A stretch of DNA of 64,000 bases from DASYQD01 sp963846495 (GCA_963846495.1 CAWJWP010000030.1:62001-126000), one strand, 5' to 3'. Shown: positions 27,164 to 35,792, counted from the stretch's first letter. The notes: generated by a model not told the origin, from the sequence alone. Made by a program: numbers and translations.

Positions 27164-27655
27164 ATGAAGAAGCTCGCGCTCGTGATGCTGTTGTCGTCGG
27201 CCGTCCTGCCGCTCGCCGCGTCGGCGGCCGACGACGCCGCGCCGCACCACACCGTCGTCAAGGCCGACGCGGTGCAGTGGGGACCGGCGCCGCCGGTGTT
27301 GCCGGCCGGGGCCCAGGCGGCGATCCTCGCCGGCGACCCGACCAAGGAAGGCCCGTTCACCATCCGCTTGAGCTTCCCGGACGGTTACAAGGTGTCGCCG
27401 CACTGGCACCCGACGACCGAGCACGTGACGGTGCTCTCCGGCACGCTCCACATGGGCACCGGCGACGCCTTCGACAAGGCGAAGGCCGATACGGTGAACG
27501 CGGGCGGCTTCGTGATGATGCCGGCGACCGTGCGGCACTACGCTTGGGCCGAGGGCGCGACGGTGGTGCAGGTACACGGCACCGGCCCGTTCACCGTCAC
27601 CTACGTGAACCCGGCCGACGACCCACGCAGCCAGCCGGCGCCGAAGACCGAGTAG
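27164..27655 (+). CDS. Periplasmic cupin protein
   Basis: A 163-residue exported cupin. The signal peptide is about 1-21 (ASAAD) and an AGAGGAGA ribosome site lies 6 nt before ATG 27164. The cupin motif is clear: SFPDGYKVSPHWHPTTEHVTVLSGTLHMGTG, where two His and a Glu could hold a metal. Motif 2 is PATVRHYAWAEG. It resembles the small ChrR/RmlC-type cupins annotated as cupin-domain proteins of unknown substrate. It stands alone, with the DUF4157-like gene upstream. Confidence 0.82.
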   Translation: MKKLALVMLLSSAVLPLAASAADDAAPHHTVVKADAVQWGPAPPVLPAGAQAAILAGDPTKEGPFTIRLSFPDGYKVSPHWHPTTEHVTVLSGTLHMGTGDAFDKAKADTVNAGGFVMMPATVRHYAWAEGATVVQVHGTGPFTVTYVNPADDPRSQPAPKTE

Positions 27656-27661
27656 TAGCCG

Positions 27662-27686
27662 CGTCCGGCCACGTCGCAGCCGGACG
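27662..27686 (+). terminator. Candidate hairpin after the cupin gene
   Basis: Perfect 8-bp arms CGTCCGGC / GCCGGACG surround a 9-nt loop and start 6 nt after the cupin stop. There is no T tract, so it may be a Rho-assisted or mRNA-protecting structure rather than a classical terminator. Confidence 0.4.
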
Positions 27687-28110
27687 GCGCGACGCTTCTC
27701 CAGCAGGCGCCGCCGGGCGTCGAGAGGGTCGCCGCCGCGGCGTGGTGATCCCTGCCGTCCGGCTTCGCCGCGTTTTCCCGTGCAGGCGGGACTTGTCAGA
27801 AGCTCGCGCCTGGCAACGAATGATAGGTTTCGGGCGGACTTCTCATCGCCCCCGTTCCGGGCCCGCGGCTTTGACGGCGCACTGACAACGCCGGCGTCGG
27901 GCCGCAGCCGGAGCGGTTGACGAGGAAGGGGTGGCGCCGGGTACGGCGCACAGCGGCACGCGACACCACCCCTCTCCGATTTCGCTGGAGAAGGGACGAG
28001 GCGGCGTCCATTCCACCGCCTTCGGTCGTCGTCCTTGGTCGGGCACCGCACGGCAGCGAGCTCTCGCCGCCGATCGCGCGGTTGTCCGGCGAGCCAGGCG
28101 AGGCCGCGAG
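27687..28110. other. Non-coding stretch before the sigma54 activator gene
   Basis: About 420 nt without a convincing gene. Open frames exist on both strands, but their codon patterns are random (Arg/Pro-rich) and none shows a family motif. It probably holds the promoter of the activator gene. I could not assign a clear -35/-10 or -24/-12 pair here. Confidence 0.4.
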
Positions 28111-29577
28111 ATGCACGTTCCCCCGCGCCGGACAACAGAGGAGATGTCGAGGAGCCCGCTGGCGGCACGCTCGACGTCAGCAGCGCGTGGCGCCGCTGCA
28201 ACGGCACGCAGCGCGCCCGACCGCATCCTCCTCGTCGAGCTCGGCGCCGCACCGGCGCTCGTCCACGACCTGCGGGCGGCGCTTCCCGTCGACTGGCCGG
28301 TGACGGTGCTGCCCGCCGCGCCGCCGCCGCCCACGAGCACCCTGCCGCCGGCCGCCGCCGCGTTCCTCGTCGTCGACGCACCCGCCGCCGACCAGATCGC
28401 CCCCTGGGTGCCGGTGCTGCGCCGCAGCGAGCCCGAGCTGCCGTTCGTCGTCGCCGCCGCCGCAGGGGCGCCGCAGGACCTGGCGCGCATGTTCGAGGAC
28501 GGCGTCGCCGACTTCGTGCTCCACCCCTTCCGCCGCGCCGACGTGCAGGCGCGGCTGCTGCGCCTGCTCGGGCGGCAGCGCACCGATCCGCTCGTCGAGC
28601 GGCTCAAGGCCAAGCTCGGCGTCCGCCGCCTCGTCGGCCAGAGCCCTACCTTCGTCGCCGCCGTCGAGCGCATCGCGCCGCTGGCGGCCTGCGACGCCAA
28701 CGTCCTCATCACGGGCGAGACCGGCACCGGCAAGGAAGTCTTCGCGCGCGCCATCCACCACCTGAGCCCCCGCGCCGGCAACGCCTTCGTCCCCGTCAAC
28801 TGCGGCGCCATCCCCACCGAGCTGGTGGAGAACGAGCTCTTCGGCCACGCCGCCGAGGCGTTCACCAGCGCCGCCCACTCGCGCGCCGGCCTCATCCGCG
28901 AAGCGGAAGGCGGCACGCTCTTCCTCGACGAGATCGACGCGCTGCCCGCCGCGGCGCAGGTCAAGCTGCTGCGCTTCCTGCAGGAGAAGGAGTACCGCGC
29001 CCTCGGCTCGACGGAAGTGCGGCGCGCCGACGTGCGGCTCATCGCGGCCACCAACGCGCGCGTCGAGGAGGAGGTCGAGCACGGCCGGCTGCGCCGCGAC
29101 CTCTACTACCGCCTCAACGTGCTGCCGCTGGTGCTGCCGCCGCTGCGCGAGCGCGGCGAGGACGTGCTGGTGCTGGCGCAGCACTTCCTGGCGCGGCACG
29201 CGGCCGACGCCGGGCGTCCGGTGCCGCAGCTCACCCAGGGCGCACGGCAGGCGCTGCTCGAGCACGACTGGCCGGGCAACGCGCGCGAGCTCGAGCACGC
29301 CATGGAGCGCGCGGTGCTGCTCGCCGGCAGCGGCGGGCGCGTCGGCCCCGCCGAGATGCAGCTTTGCGGCGGCGGCGGCAAGCAGACTCCGCTGGCGCCC
29401 TTCAAGCAGGCGAAGGACGAAGCGGTGGCGCGCTTCGAGCAGCGCTACCTCGAGCGTCTGCTGCTCGCCTGGCGCGGCAACATCAGCCGCGCCGCCGCGG
29501 CGGCAGGCAAGAACCGCCGCGCCTTCTTCGAGCTGATTCGCAAGCACCACATCGACGCGCGCCGCTTCCGCGACTAG
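28111..29577 (+). CDS. NtrC-like sigma54-dependent activator with degenerate receiver and GAFTGA loop
   Basis: About 488 residues. An N-terminal receiver-like domain (about 38-160) lacks the paired acidic residues and keeps only a FLVVDAP Asp, so phospho-control is doubtful. The AAA+ domain (about 175-400) has Walker A GETGTGKE, Walker B GGTLFLDEI, and RLIAATNARVEEEV, and an R-finger region is present. The sigma54-contact loop is EAFTSA instead of GAFTGA. A C-terminal Fis-type helix-turn-helix lies in the last 40 residues (GNISRAAAAAGKNRRAFFELIRKH). ATG 28111 or ATG 28144 could be the start; both precede the domain. It is encoded 360 nt before the eCIS operon, whose promoter is of sigma54 type, so it is the likely operon activator. 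Confidence 0.88.
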   Translation: MHVPPRRTTEEMSRSPLAARSTSAARGAAATARSAPDRILLVELGAAPALVHDLRAALPVDWPVTVLPAAPPPPTSTLPPAAAAFLVVDAPAADQIAPWVPVLRRSEPELPFVVAAAAGAPQDLARMFEDGVADFVLHPFRRADVQARLLRLLGRQRTDPLVERLKAKLGVRRLVGQSPTFVAAVERIAPLAACDANVLITGETGTGKEVFARAIHHLSPRAGNAFVPVNCGAIPTELVENELFGHAAEAFTSAAHSRAGLIREAEGGTLFLDEIDALPAAAQVKLLRFLQEKEYRALGSTEVRRADVRLIAATNARVEEEVEHGRLRRDLYYRLNVLPLVLPPLRERGEDVLVLAQHFLARHAADAGRPVPQLTQGARQALLEHDWPGNARELEHAMERAVLLAGSGGRVGPAEMQLCGGGGKQTPLAPFKQAKDEAVARFEQRYLERLLLAWRGNISRAAAAAGKNRRAFFELIRKHHIDARRFRD

Positions 29578-29586
29578 CCCACCCCC

Positions 29587-29601
29587 GCCGGCAAAGCCGG
29601 C
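29587..29601 (+). terminator. Small hairpin after the activator gene
   Basis: A 6-bp GCCGGC/GCCGGC stem with an AAA loop lies 9 nt after the activator stop. No T tract follows; pyrimidine-rich, C-dominated sequence does. It could help separate activator transcription from the eCIS operon. Confidence 0.4.
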
Positions 29602-29657
29602 TGCCGCCCCCCTCCCGACCCCCTCCCCTAGGTCTCATTTCACCCCTATCCCCCCAA

Positions 29658-29683
29658 CCCCCTGCCCCTCCAGGGGCAGGGGG
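29658..29683 (+). terminator. Strong GC hairpin between activator and eCIS operon
   Basis: Twelve-base arms CCCCCTGCCCCT / AGGGGCAGGGGG with a 2-nt loop form a near-perfect, very stable hairpin. It sits in a C-rich tract without a T run. It would hinder read-through from the activator and so isolate the downstream sigma54 promoter. Confidence 0.5.
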
Positions 29684-29715
29684 CGCCCCCACCCGGCCCT
29701 TCTTCCAAAGAGCAT

Positions 29716-29756
29716 CTAGGACGTTTCGCCGTTCGACCTGGACGGAAACGTCCTAG
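29716..29756. promoter_or_regulatory. Perfect 12-bp inverted repeat: candidate upstream activator site
   Basis: The arms CTAGGACGTTTC (29716-29727) and GAAACGTCCTAG (29745-29756) are exact reverse complements separated by 17 nt. The centre lies about 183 nt before the predicted start of eCIS transcription, a usual distance for NtrC-type enhancer sites. The AT content is higher than in the flanks. The adjacent activator with a Fis-type helix-turn-helix is the natural candidate binder. It could alternatively be a hairpin in RNA read from upstream. Confidence 0.6.
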
Positions 29757-29892
29757 CGCACACGGCCGGCGCGCGCAGCCGCCGTTCGCTGCGAACCGCG
29801 GCTCGCAACGCGGCGACGCCACGGGCGCGCGCTCGGTCGCGAACGTCCCACTTGTCGCGACCAAAACATTGCGCTTCCCTGCGACAACGCCG

Positions 29893-29908
29893 TGGCACTG
29901 CCGTTGCT
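29893..29908 (+). promoter_or_regulatory. Sigma54 (-24/-12) promoter of the eCIS operon
   Basis: The sequence TGGCACTGCCGTTGCT matches the sigma54 consensus TGGCAC-N5-TTGCW at every fixed position, with the invariant GG and GC exactly 10 nt apart. The predicted transcription start is about 29919, some 20 nt before the first gene's ATG (29939). A 7-bp inverted repeat (TTGTCGC 29852-29858 / GCGACAA 29881-29887) lies just upstream. The neighbouring gene encodes a sigma54 activator, which supports use of this site. Confidence 0.82.
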
Positions 29909-29938
29909 CCTGCGCCGCCCCGCAACCCGAGTCGTCGA

Positions 29939-30265
29939 ATGCCACGACGCATCCGGCACCCCGATGAGATTCAGCGCGAGATCCTCGCTCACCTCGCCGC
30001 CCATCCGCATTCCGAGGACACCCTCGAGGGCATCGTCGAGTGGTGGCTGCTCGAGCGCACGATCGAGCGCGGGCTGCGCGACGTCGAAGGCGCGCTCGAA
30101 GGTCTCGTCGCGTCGGGTCTGCTCGAGCGCCGCAGCGGCGCCGGCGTGCAGCCGCGCTATCGCTTGTCGGAGCCGCGCAAGCAGGACGTCGCGCGGCTGC
30201 TCGACGAGCGCCGGCGCGCGGGTGAAGCGAAACCGCACCCCGAGCGCAACGGGACGGAGTCGTAG
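29939..30265 (+). CDS. Small winged-helix-like protein, first gene of the eCIS operon
   Basis: A 108-residue charged protein. The pattern IQREILAHLAAHPHSEDTLEGIVEWWL...IERGLRDVEGALEGLVASGLLERRSG...PRYRLS is that of a winged-helix domain (three helices then a beta wing). The tail is basic. ATG 29939 is the only start downstream of the predicted transcription start; there is no good ribosome site, so the leader is short. The next gene begins directly after its stop. Small proteins of this kind often precede the ATPase in eCIS loci. It may regulate the operon or help assembly, but this is not established. Confidence 0.7.
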   Translation: MPRRIRHPDEIQREILAHLAAHPHSEDTLEGIVEWWLLERTIERGLRDVEGALEGLVASGLLERRSGAGVQPRYRLSEPRKQDVARLLDERRRAGEAKPHPERNGTES

Positions 30266-32485
30266 GTGCAGGGGCCGCGCGCGATGACGCCGTACGAGAG
30301 CGCGTGGGAGCACGTCGCCGACGAGCTCGCGCGGCTCGACCTCCTGCTCGAGCGCGCCATCGCCATGGGCCGCGCGGCGCGCACCGCCGATCCGCTCGAG
30401 CAGCTGCGCGGGCTGGTGATCACCGGCGAGGAAGTGTCCGCTCTCCTCGCCGGCGACGCGGCGTCGAGTCGCGAGACGGCCGCCGACCTGCGCGCGCTCG
30501 ACGAGCGTCTCGCCGCCCGCGAGCGCGCGATCGCGGAGCGCGTGGGGGCGAACGCCGAGCTGCCGCTGGTGCGCCTCGCACACCGCTTCCAGCTCAGCCG
30601 CTTCGAGTCGCAGGCGCTGCTGCTCTGCCTCGCGCCGGAGGTGGCGCGCAAGTACGACAAGCTCTACGCCTACCTGCAGGACGACGTCACGCGCAAGCGC
30701 CCGACGGTGGGCCTGGCGCTCGACTTGTTCTGCTGCGGTCCCGACGAGCGCCTCGCCGGCCGCGCCGCCTTCGCCGACGGCGCGCCGCTCGTGCGCCACC
30801 GCTTGCTGCGCCTCGGCGAGGCGAGCGCCGACGGCCCGCAGCCGCTGCTCGCCCGCGCGCTGCGGCTCGACGACCGCGTCGCCGCGCATCTGCTCGGCGA
30901 CGACCGCCTCGATCCGCGCCTCGCCTGCTGCGCGCGGCTCGCGACCACCACGGCGACGCCCGCCGGCCCGGCGGGGCTGCTCGTGCCGCGCGTGCAAGAG
31001 CTCGCGCGCTCCATCGCCGAGGGCTCCGTCGCCGGCCGCCGGCAGCTGCTCGTCCACCTGCGCGGCCCCTACGGCAGCGGCCGGCGCGCGCTGGCGGCGG
31101 CGGCCGCCGCCGAGCTGGGGTGGCCGCTGCTCACCTTCGACGTCGAGCGGCTCATCGCCTCCGCGCTGCCGCCGCTGGAGACGATCGAGCTGCTCGTCCG
31201 CGAGGCGTTCCTGCAGCCCGCGGTCCTCGCGGTGACGGGCTTCGACGCGCTGGCGAGCGACGACGCCGAACGCCGCCGCTGGCTCGCCGTGCTGCTCGAC
31301 TCGCTGGCGACCCTCGGACGCCTCACCTTCTTTCTCGGCAGCGAGCGCTGGCGGCCGCTCGACCGTCCGTCCGACGCGCTGCTCGTCGAGGTGGTCCTCC
31401 CGCGCGCCGACGAGAGCGAGCGCGCCGCGCTCTGGCGGCAGCGCCTCGACGAGCACGGCGTCGACGCCGCGAACGATGGCGCGCTCAGCGCCGACACGCT
31501 CGCCAGCGAGTTCCGCTTCACCCCCGGGCAGATCGACGACACTCTCAAGACCGCCGTCGATCTCGGGCGCTGGCGCGGCCGCGTCGACGGGCGGCTCGAG
31601 CGCCAGGACCTCCTCGACGCCGCCCGCGCGCAGGCGAGCCCCGAGCTGGGACGGCTGGCGCGCCGCCTCGAGCCGCGCGGCGACTGGAGCGACCTCGTGC
31701 TGCCGGCCGACCAGCTCGTCCAGCTGCGCGAGCTGTGCGACCAGGCGCGCCACCGCGCCACCGTGCTCGGCGCCTGGGGCTTCGGCAGGAAGCTCAGCTA
31801 CGGCAAGGGACTGGCGGCGCTCTTCTCGGGTCCGCCGGGAACGGGCAAGACGCTGGCCGTCTCGATCCTCGCCGCCGAGCTGGGGCTCGACGTGTTCAAG
31901 ATCGACCTCTCGCAGGTGGTGTCGAAGTACATCGGCGAGACCGAGAAGAACCTCGACCGCATCTTCACCGCCGCCGAGGACTCGAGCGCCATCCTCTTCT
32001 TCGACGAGGCCGACGCGCTCTTCGGCAAGCGCTCCGAAGTACGCGACTCGCACGACCGCTACGCCAACGTCGAGGTCAGCTACCTGCTGCAGAAGATGGA
32101 GGAGCACGAAGGCATCGCGGTGCTGGCGACCAACCTCCGCCAGCACCTCGACGACGCCTTCGTGCGCCGGCTGTCGAGCGTCGTCGAGTTCCCCTTCCCC
32201 GACGCCCACGACCGCGAGCGCATCTGGCGGGTGAGCTTCCCCGCCGGCGCGCCGCTCCATGGCGACGTCGACTTCGGCAGCCTCGCCCGCGACATCCGTC
32301 TCGCCGGCGGCAACATCAAGAACATGTCGCTCGCGGCCGCCTTCTCGGCCGCCGCCGACGGCGGGGTGATCCGCATGGAGCACCTCTGGCACGCGGCGCA
32401 CCGCGAGTTCGGCAAGCTCGGCCGCACCTGGGCGGGGCCGGCCGCCGCAGCCAACTCCGCCCTCGACAACGGGGCCGCGTCGTGA
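30266..32485 (+). CDS. eCIS AAA+ ATPase (Afp15/PVC15-like)
   Basis: A 739-residue ATPase. The N-terminal half (about 1-480) is helical, with a decayed second AAA-like region (GPYGSGRRALAAAAAAELG at about 270). The active AAA+ domain (about 485-715) has Walker A GPPGTGKT (about 522-529), KYIGETEKNLDRIF, Walker B ILFFDEADALFGKRS and a sensor/arginine region. Afp15-type ATPases are present in nearly all eCIS and are thought to act in assembly of the particle. GTG 30266 follows the previous stop directly; ATG 30284 is an alternative. The 3' end overlaps the DUF4255 gene by 4 nt (GTGA). Confidence 0.93.
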   Translation: MQGPRAMTPYESAWEHVADELARLDLLLERAIAMGRAARTADPLEQLRGLVITGEEVSALLAGDAASSRETAADLRALDERLAARERAIAERVGANAELPLVRLAHRFQLSRFESQALLLCLAPEVARKYDKLYAYLQDDVTRKRPTVGLALDLFCCGPDERLAGRAAFADGAPLVRHRLLRLGEASADGPQPLLARALRLDDRVAAHLLGDDRLDPRLACCARLATTTATPAGPAGLLVPRVQELARSIAEGSVAGRRQLLVHLRGPYGSGRRALAAAAAAELGWPLLTFDVERLIASALPPLETIELLVREAFLQPAVLAVTGFDALASDDAERRRWLAVLLDSLATLGRLTFFLGSERWRPLDRPSDALLVEVVLPRADESERAALWRQRLDEHGVDAANDGALSADTLASEFRFTPGQIDDTLKTAVDLGRWRGRVDGRLERQDLLDAARAQASPELGRLARRLEPRGDWSDLVLPADQLVQLRELCDQARHRATVLGAWGFGRKLSYGKGLAALFSGPPGTGKTLAVSILAAELGLDVFKIDLSQVVSKYIGETEKNLDRIFTAAEDSSAILFFDEADALFGKRSEVRDSHDRYANVEVSYLLQKMEEHEGIAVLATNLRQHLDDAFVRRLSSVVEFPFPDAHDRERIWRVSFPAGAPLHGDVDFGSLARDIRLAGGNIKNMSLAAAFSAAADGGVIRMEHLWHAAHREFGKLGRTWAGPAAAANSALDNGAAS

Positions 32486-33342
32486 TCCGCGACCTCTCGA
32501 CGACGCTCGAGTCGGTGCTCACCGATCCGGTGCTCACCGCCGACTTCCCCGAGCTCGCCGCGGCGACGGTCGTCTTCGACCGCCCCACCGACACCTTCGC
32601 GCCGCCGTCGACGTCGATCGACCTCTTCCTCTTCGACATCCGCGAGAACCTCGAGCTGCGCTCCAACGAGCCGCGGCTCGAGCGGCGCGGCTTCGAGGCG
32701 GTGCTGCGGGCCGCGCCGCGGCGTATCGACTGCTCCTACCTCGTCACCGCCTGGCCGGTGGGCGGGCCGGCGCTGCCGCTCCAGGAGCACCGGCTGCTCG
32801 CCCAGGTGCTGCAGCTATTGAGCCGCGTGCCGACCGTCCCCGCCGTCTTCCTGCAAGGCGGCCTCGTCGGGCAGACGCCGCCGCTGCCGCTCATCGTCCC
32901 GCAGCTCGACGGCTTGAAGAGCCCCGCCGAGTTCTGGACCGCCATGGGCTCGCGGCTGCGCGCTTCGCTCACCGTGACGGTGACGGTCAGCGTGCCCTAC
33001 GCGCCCGAGGTCACCGGTCCCGTCGTCACCACCCTGCGCAACCGCTTCGGCGATCGCGGGCCGCAGGGACCGGTCGAGGAAGAGTGGATCGCCATCGGCG
33101 GCCGCGTGCTCAACGACGCCAGCCTGCCGCCGGGAGCGCCGATCGCCGGCGCCATCGTCGACGTGCTCGACGCCGGCCTGCGCGCCACCACCGACGCCCT
33201 CGGCCACTACCGCTTCGAGCGCGTGCCCGCCGGCACCCGCACGGTGCGGGCGCTGGCCGTCGGCTTCCAACCCTCAACCCGTTCCTTCGACGTGCCAGGC
33301 CCGTCGGAGGACTACGACTTCAGCCTGACTCCGAACCCCTGA
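32482..33342 (+). CDS. DUF4255 tube terminator/cap protein (Afp16-like) with C-terminal beta domain
   Basis: A 286-residue protein. The first 185 residues form a DUF4255 (Pvc16 N-terminal) domain, the family that ends the inner tube and sheath at the distal end: STTLESVLTDP, SIDLFLFDIRENLELRSNE, CSYLVTAWP, EHRLLAQVLQLL. The last 90 residues look like a carboxypeptidase-regulatory/SpaA-type beta sandwich (GRVLNDA...GAIVDVLDAGLRATTDALGHYRFERVPAGTRTV). This extension is common in DUF4255 proteins of this type and may project from the cap. Start GTG 32482 overlaps the ATPase stop. Confidence 0.9.
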   Translation: MIRDLSTTLESVLTDPVLTADFPELAAATVVFDRPTDTFAPPSTSIDLFLFDIRENLELRSNEPRLERRGFEAVLRAAPRRIDCSYLVTAWPVGGPALPLQEHRLLAQVLQLLSRVPTVPAVFLQGGLVGQTPPLPLIVPQLDGLKSPAEFWTAMGSRLRASLTVTVTVSVPYAPEVTGPVVTTLRNRFGDRGPQGPVEEEWIAIGGRVLNDASLPPGAPIAGAIVDVLDAGLRATTDALGHYRFERVPAGTRTVRALAVGFQPSTRSFDVPGPSEDYDFSLTPNP

Positions 33343-33373
33343 CCAGCGCGGCAACGCCGAGGAGGAGACTCGC

Positions 33374-35308
33374 ATGGCCTTCACTGCCACCAACAAAACC
33401 CCGGGCGTGTACATCGACGAGATCGACCGCCCGGGACCCATCGCCGGCGTCGGCACCAGCACGGCGGGGATCCTCGGCCCGGCCAGGAAGGGGCCGATCA
33501 ACGTGCCGACCTTCCTCACCAACGAGACGCAGTTCACCGCCACCTTCGGCGGCTACATCACCGCGCCGCCGGTCTACGCCACCCACGCCGTGCACGGCTT
33601 CTTCGCCAACGGCGGCGCCACTCTCTACTTCGTACGCGTGGGGACCGCCGCGCGCGCGACGCGCACCCTGTTCGACCGTAGCGCCGGACCCGGCGTGGAC
33701 ACGATCGTCGTCACCGCCAAGGAGGACGGGGTCAGCGGCAACAACCTCACCGTCGCCGTCGCCAACAGCGCGCCGCTCGCCACCACGACGGTGGTGAAGA
33801 ACGAGTCGGTCTTCGCCGGCGCCGGCGTCCCCGCGCCCGGCCTGACCGCCGAGGTGGCCGACGCCAGCGACTTCCGGCCCGGCGACGAGGTGGCGGTGAC
33901 GGTGGGCGCCAACCCCGCCCAGCGGCGCACCGTCAAGAGCATTGCCGGCAACGTGCTGACCTTCACCACCGCGGTGTCGAACTTCGGCGCCGCCGGCAAC
34001 GTCCGCGTCGCCGACCTGGTCGCCGCGCAGAGCAAGTTCCGCGTCGACTCCGCCGCCGGCCTCGAGCCCGGCAGCTACGTCGCGATCAGCGCCGGCGGCC
34101 CGGCGGTGGAGCGCGTCGTCGACGCCGCCGACAGCCTCACCAACTTCGTCACCCTGGCCGCGCCGCTGGGCACCGGCTTCGGCCTCGCCGCGGCCGACCC
34201 CGACGTCGACGTGGAGAGCCAGGAGTTCGACCTCATCGTCAACCACCCCACCGACGGCGCGCAGACCTTCCAGCAGCTTTCCATGGACCCGCGCCACAGC
34301 CGCTACTACCGCACGGTGACGGCTGGGGCGACGCACGTCGACGTGGTGGCCGCGGACCCGCCCAACACCACCAACCCGACCAACAACCGGCCGCGGGTGC
34401 TCGCCGCCGCTCTCCTCACCGGCGGCGCCGACGACAACCTCGGGGCCATCGGTCCGGTGCACTACCAGAACGCGCTCACCGCGCTCGAGAAGATCGACGA
34501 CGTCAACGTCATCCTGGCGCCGGACCGCAGCGACGTCACGGTCCAGAAACAGCTCATCGACCACTGCGAGAAGATGGCGGAGCGCTTCGCCATTCTCGAT
34601 CCGCCGGCCGGCCTCAACCCCGCCGGCATCCGCACCCACCGCGAGAACGCGCTGATCGCCTCCAACCGCGGCTTCGCGGCGCTCTACTACCCGCGCATCG
34701 TCATCACCGATCCGACGGCCGACGGCCACCTGGTGGTGCCGCCCTCCGGCCACATCGCCGGTCTCTACGCGCGCGTCGACGACCAGAAGGGCGTCCACAA
34801 GGCGCCCGCCAACGAGACGCTGGCCGGTCTCATCGGCCTCGAGCGCGTGCTCTCCGACGACGAGAACGGCCCGCTCAACGAGATCGGCGTCAACGTCATC
34901 CGCTCTTTCATCGGCCGCGGTATCCGCGTCTGGGGCGCCCGCACCATCGCGCCGCAGTCGCAGACGCAGTGGCGCTACGTCAACGTCCGCCGCCTGCTGC
35001 TCTTCATCGAGGAGTCGCTCCAGGAGGGCACCATCGGCGCCGTCTTCGAGCCCAACAACGAGGCGCTGTGGGAGACCTTGAAGCGCACCGTCAGCGGCTT
35101 CCTGACCCGCGTCTGGCGCTCGGGCGCGCTGGTGGGCACGGTGGCCGAGGAGGCCTTCCGCGTGCGCATCGACCGCGAGCTCAACCCGCCGGAGGTGCGC
35201 GCGCTCGGGCAGCTGATCATCGAGGTGCGAGTGGCGCCGACGACCCCCGCCGAGTTCATCGTCTTCCGCATCATTCAGCAGCCCGGCGAGCCGATCATCG
35301 AGGAGTAG
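33374..35308 (+). CDS. Contractile tail sheath protein
   Basis: A 644-residue sheath subunit that forms the contractile outer cylinder. The N-terminus TPGVYIDEIDRPGPIAGVGTSTAGILGPARKGP is the classic sheath start, followed by FLTNETQFTATFGGY and HAVHGFFANGGATLYFVRVG. The C-terminal part (about 515-640) has GIRVWGARTI, WRYVNVRRLLLFIEESL and RVAPTTPAEFIVFRI, the interlocking handshake region. The middle (about 105-290) is an inserted beta-rich domain that would face outward. Only one sheath gene is present, whereas Afp has three. A GAGGAGGAG ribosome site lies 6 nt before the ATG. Confidence 0.95.
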   Translation: MAFTATNKTPGVYIDEIDRPGPIAGVGTSTAGILGPARKGPINVPTFLTNETQFTATFGGYITAPPVYATHAVHGFFANGGATLYFVRVGTAARATRTLFDRSAGPGVDTIVVTAKEDGVSGNNLTVAVANSAPLATTTVVKNESVFAGAGVPAPGLTAEVADASDFRPGDEVAVTVGANPAQRRTVKSIAGNVLTFTTAVSNFGAAGNVRVADLVAAQSKFRVDSAAGLEPGSYVAISAGGPAVERVVDAADSLTNFVTLAAPLGTGFGLAAADPDVDVESQEFDLIVNHPTDGAQTFQQLSMDPRHSRYYRTVTAGATHVDVVAADPPNTTNPTNNRPRVLAAALLTGGADDNLGAIGPVHYQNALTALEKIDDVNVILAPDRSDVTVQKQLIDHCEKMAERFAILDPPAGLNPAGIRTHRENALIASNRGFAALYYPRIVITDPTADGHLVVPPSGHIAGLYARVDDQKGVHKAPANETLAGLIGLERVLSDDENGPLNEIGVNVIRSFIGRGIRVWGARTIAPQSQTQWRYVNVRRLLLFIEESLQEGTIGAVFEPNNEALWETLKRTVSGFLTRVWRSGALVGTVAEEAFRVRIDRELNPPEVRALGQLIIEVRVAPTTPAEFIVFRIIQQPGEPIIEE

Positions 35309-35345
35309 GGAGTAGCCGACACCGCAGCGTCACGAGGAGAGAACC

Positions 35346-35783
35346 ATGGCAGGTACCGGACAGCGAGTGGACCCGTTCAAGAACTTCCGCTTCCTGGTCG
35401 AGATCGAGGGCATCGTGCAGGCCGGCTTCTCGGAGGCGAGCGGCTTCGGCTCCGACGTCGAGGTCGTCGAGTACCGCGAGGGCGGCGACACGCCGACGGT
35501 GCGCAAGCTCCCCGGCAAGGTGAGCTACCCCGACCTCACCCTCAAGTGGGGGATCACCGACTCGCGCGAGCTCTACGACTGGCACCGCGCCGCCGTCGAC
35601 GGCAAGGTCGAGCGCAAGAACGGCTCGGTCCTGCTGCTCGACGACCTCGGCGCCGAGAAGGTGCGCTGGAACTTCTTCGACGCCTGGCCCAGCAAGTGGG
35701 AAGGCGCGAGCTTCAACGCCACCGGCAACGAGGTGGCGATCGACTCGCTCACCGTCAGCTGCGAGCGAGTGGAGCGCGCGTAA
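35346..35783 (+). CDS. Inner tube protein (gp19/Hcp-like)
   Basis: A 145-residue tube subunit of the T4 gp19/Afp1 family. It begins DPFKNFRFLVEIEGIVQAGFSEASG and contains YREGGDTPTVRKLPGKVSYPDLTLKWGITDSRELYDWH, both typical. It stacks as hexamers inside the sheath. This is the sole tube gene; Afp has two. An AGGAGAG ribosome site precedes the ATG. Confidence 0.95.
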   Translation: MAGTGQRVDPFKNFRFLVEIEGIVQAGFSEASGFGSDVEVVEYREGGDTPTVRKLPGKVSYPDLTLKWGITDSRELYDWHRAAVDGKVERKNGSVLLLDDLGAEKVRWNFFDAWPSKWEGASFNATGNEVAIDSLTVSCERVERA

Positions 35784-35792
35784 GGAGGCGCC

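Noticed and set aside
29852..29938. Earlier TTG start for the first eCIS gene
   Set aside because: It lies upstream of the predicted sigma54 transcription start, and the extra residues show no conservation pattern.
30304..32481. Long plus-strand frame overlapping the AAA+ ATPase and running into DUF4255
   Set aside because: Only the part from 32482 is a real gene; the rest is an out-of-frame Arg/Ala-rich shadow of the ATPase.
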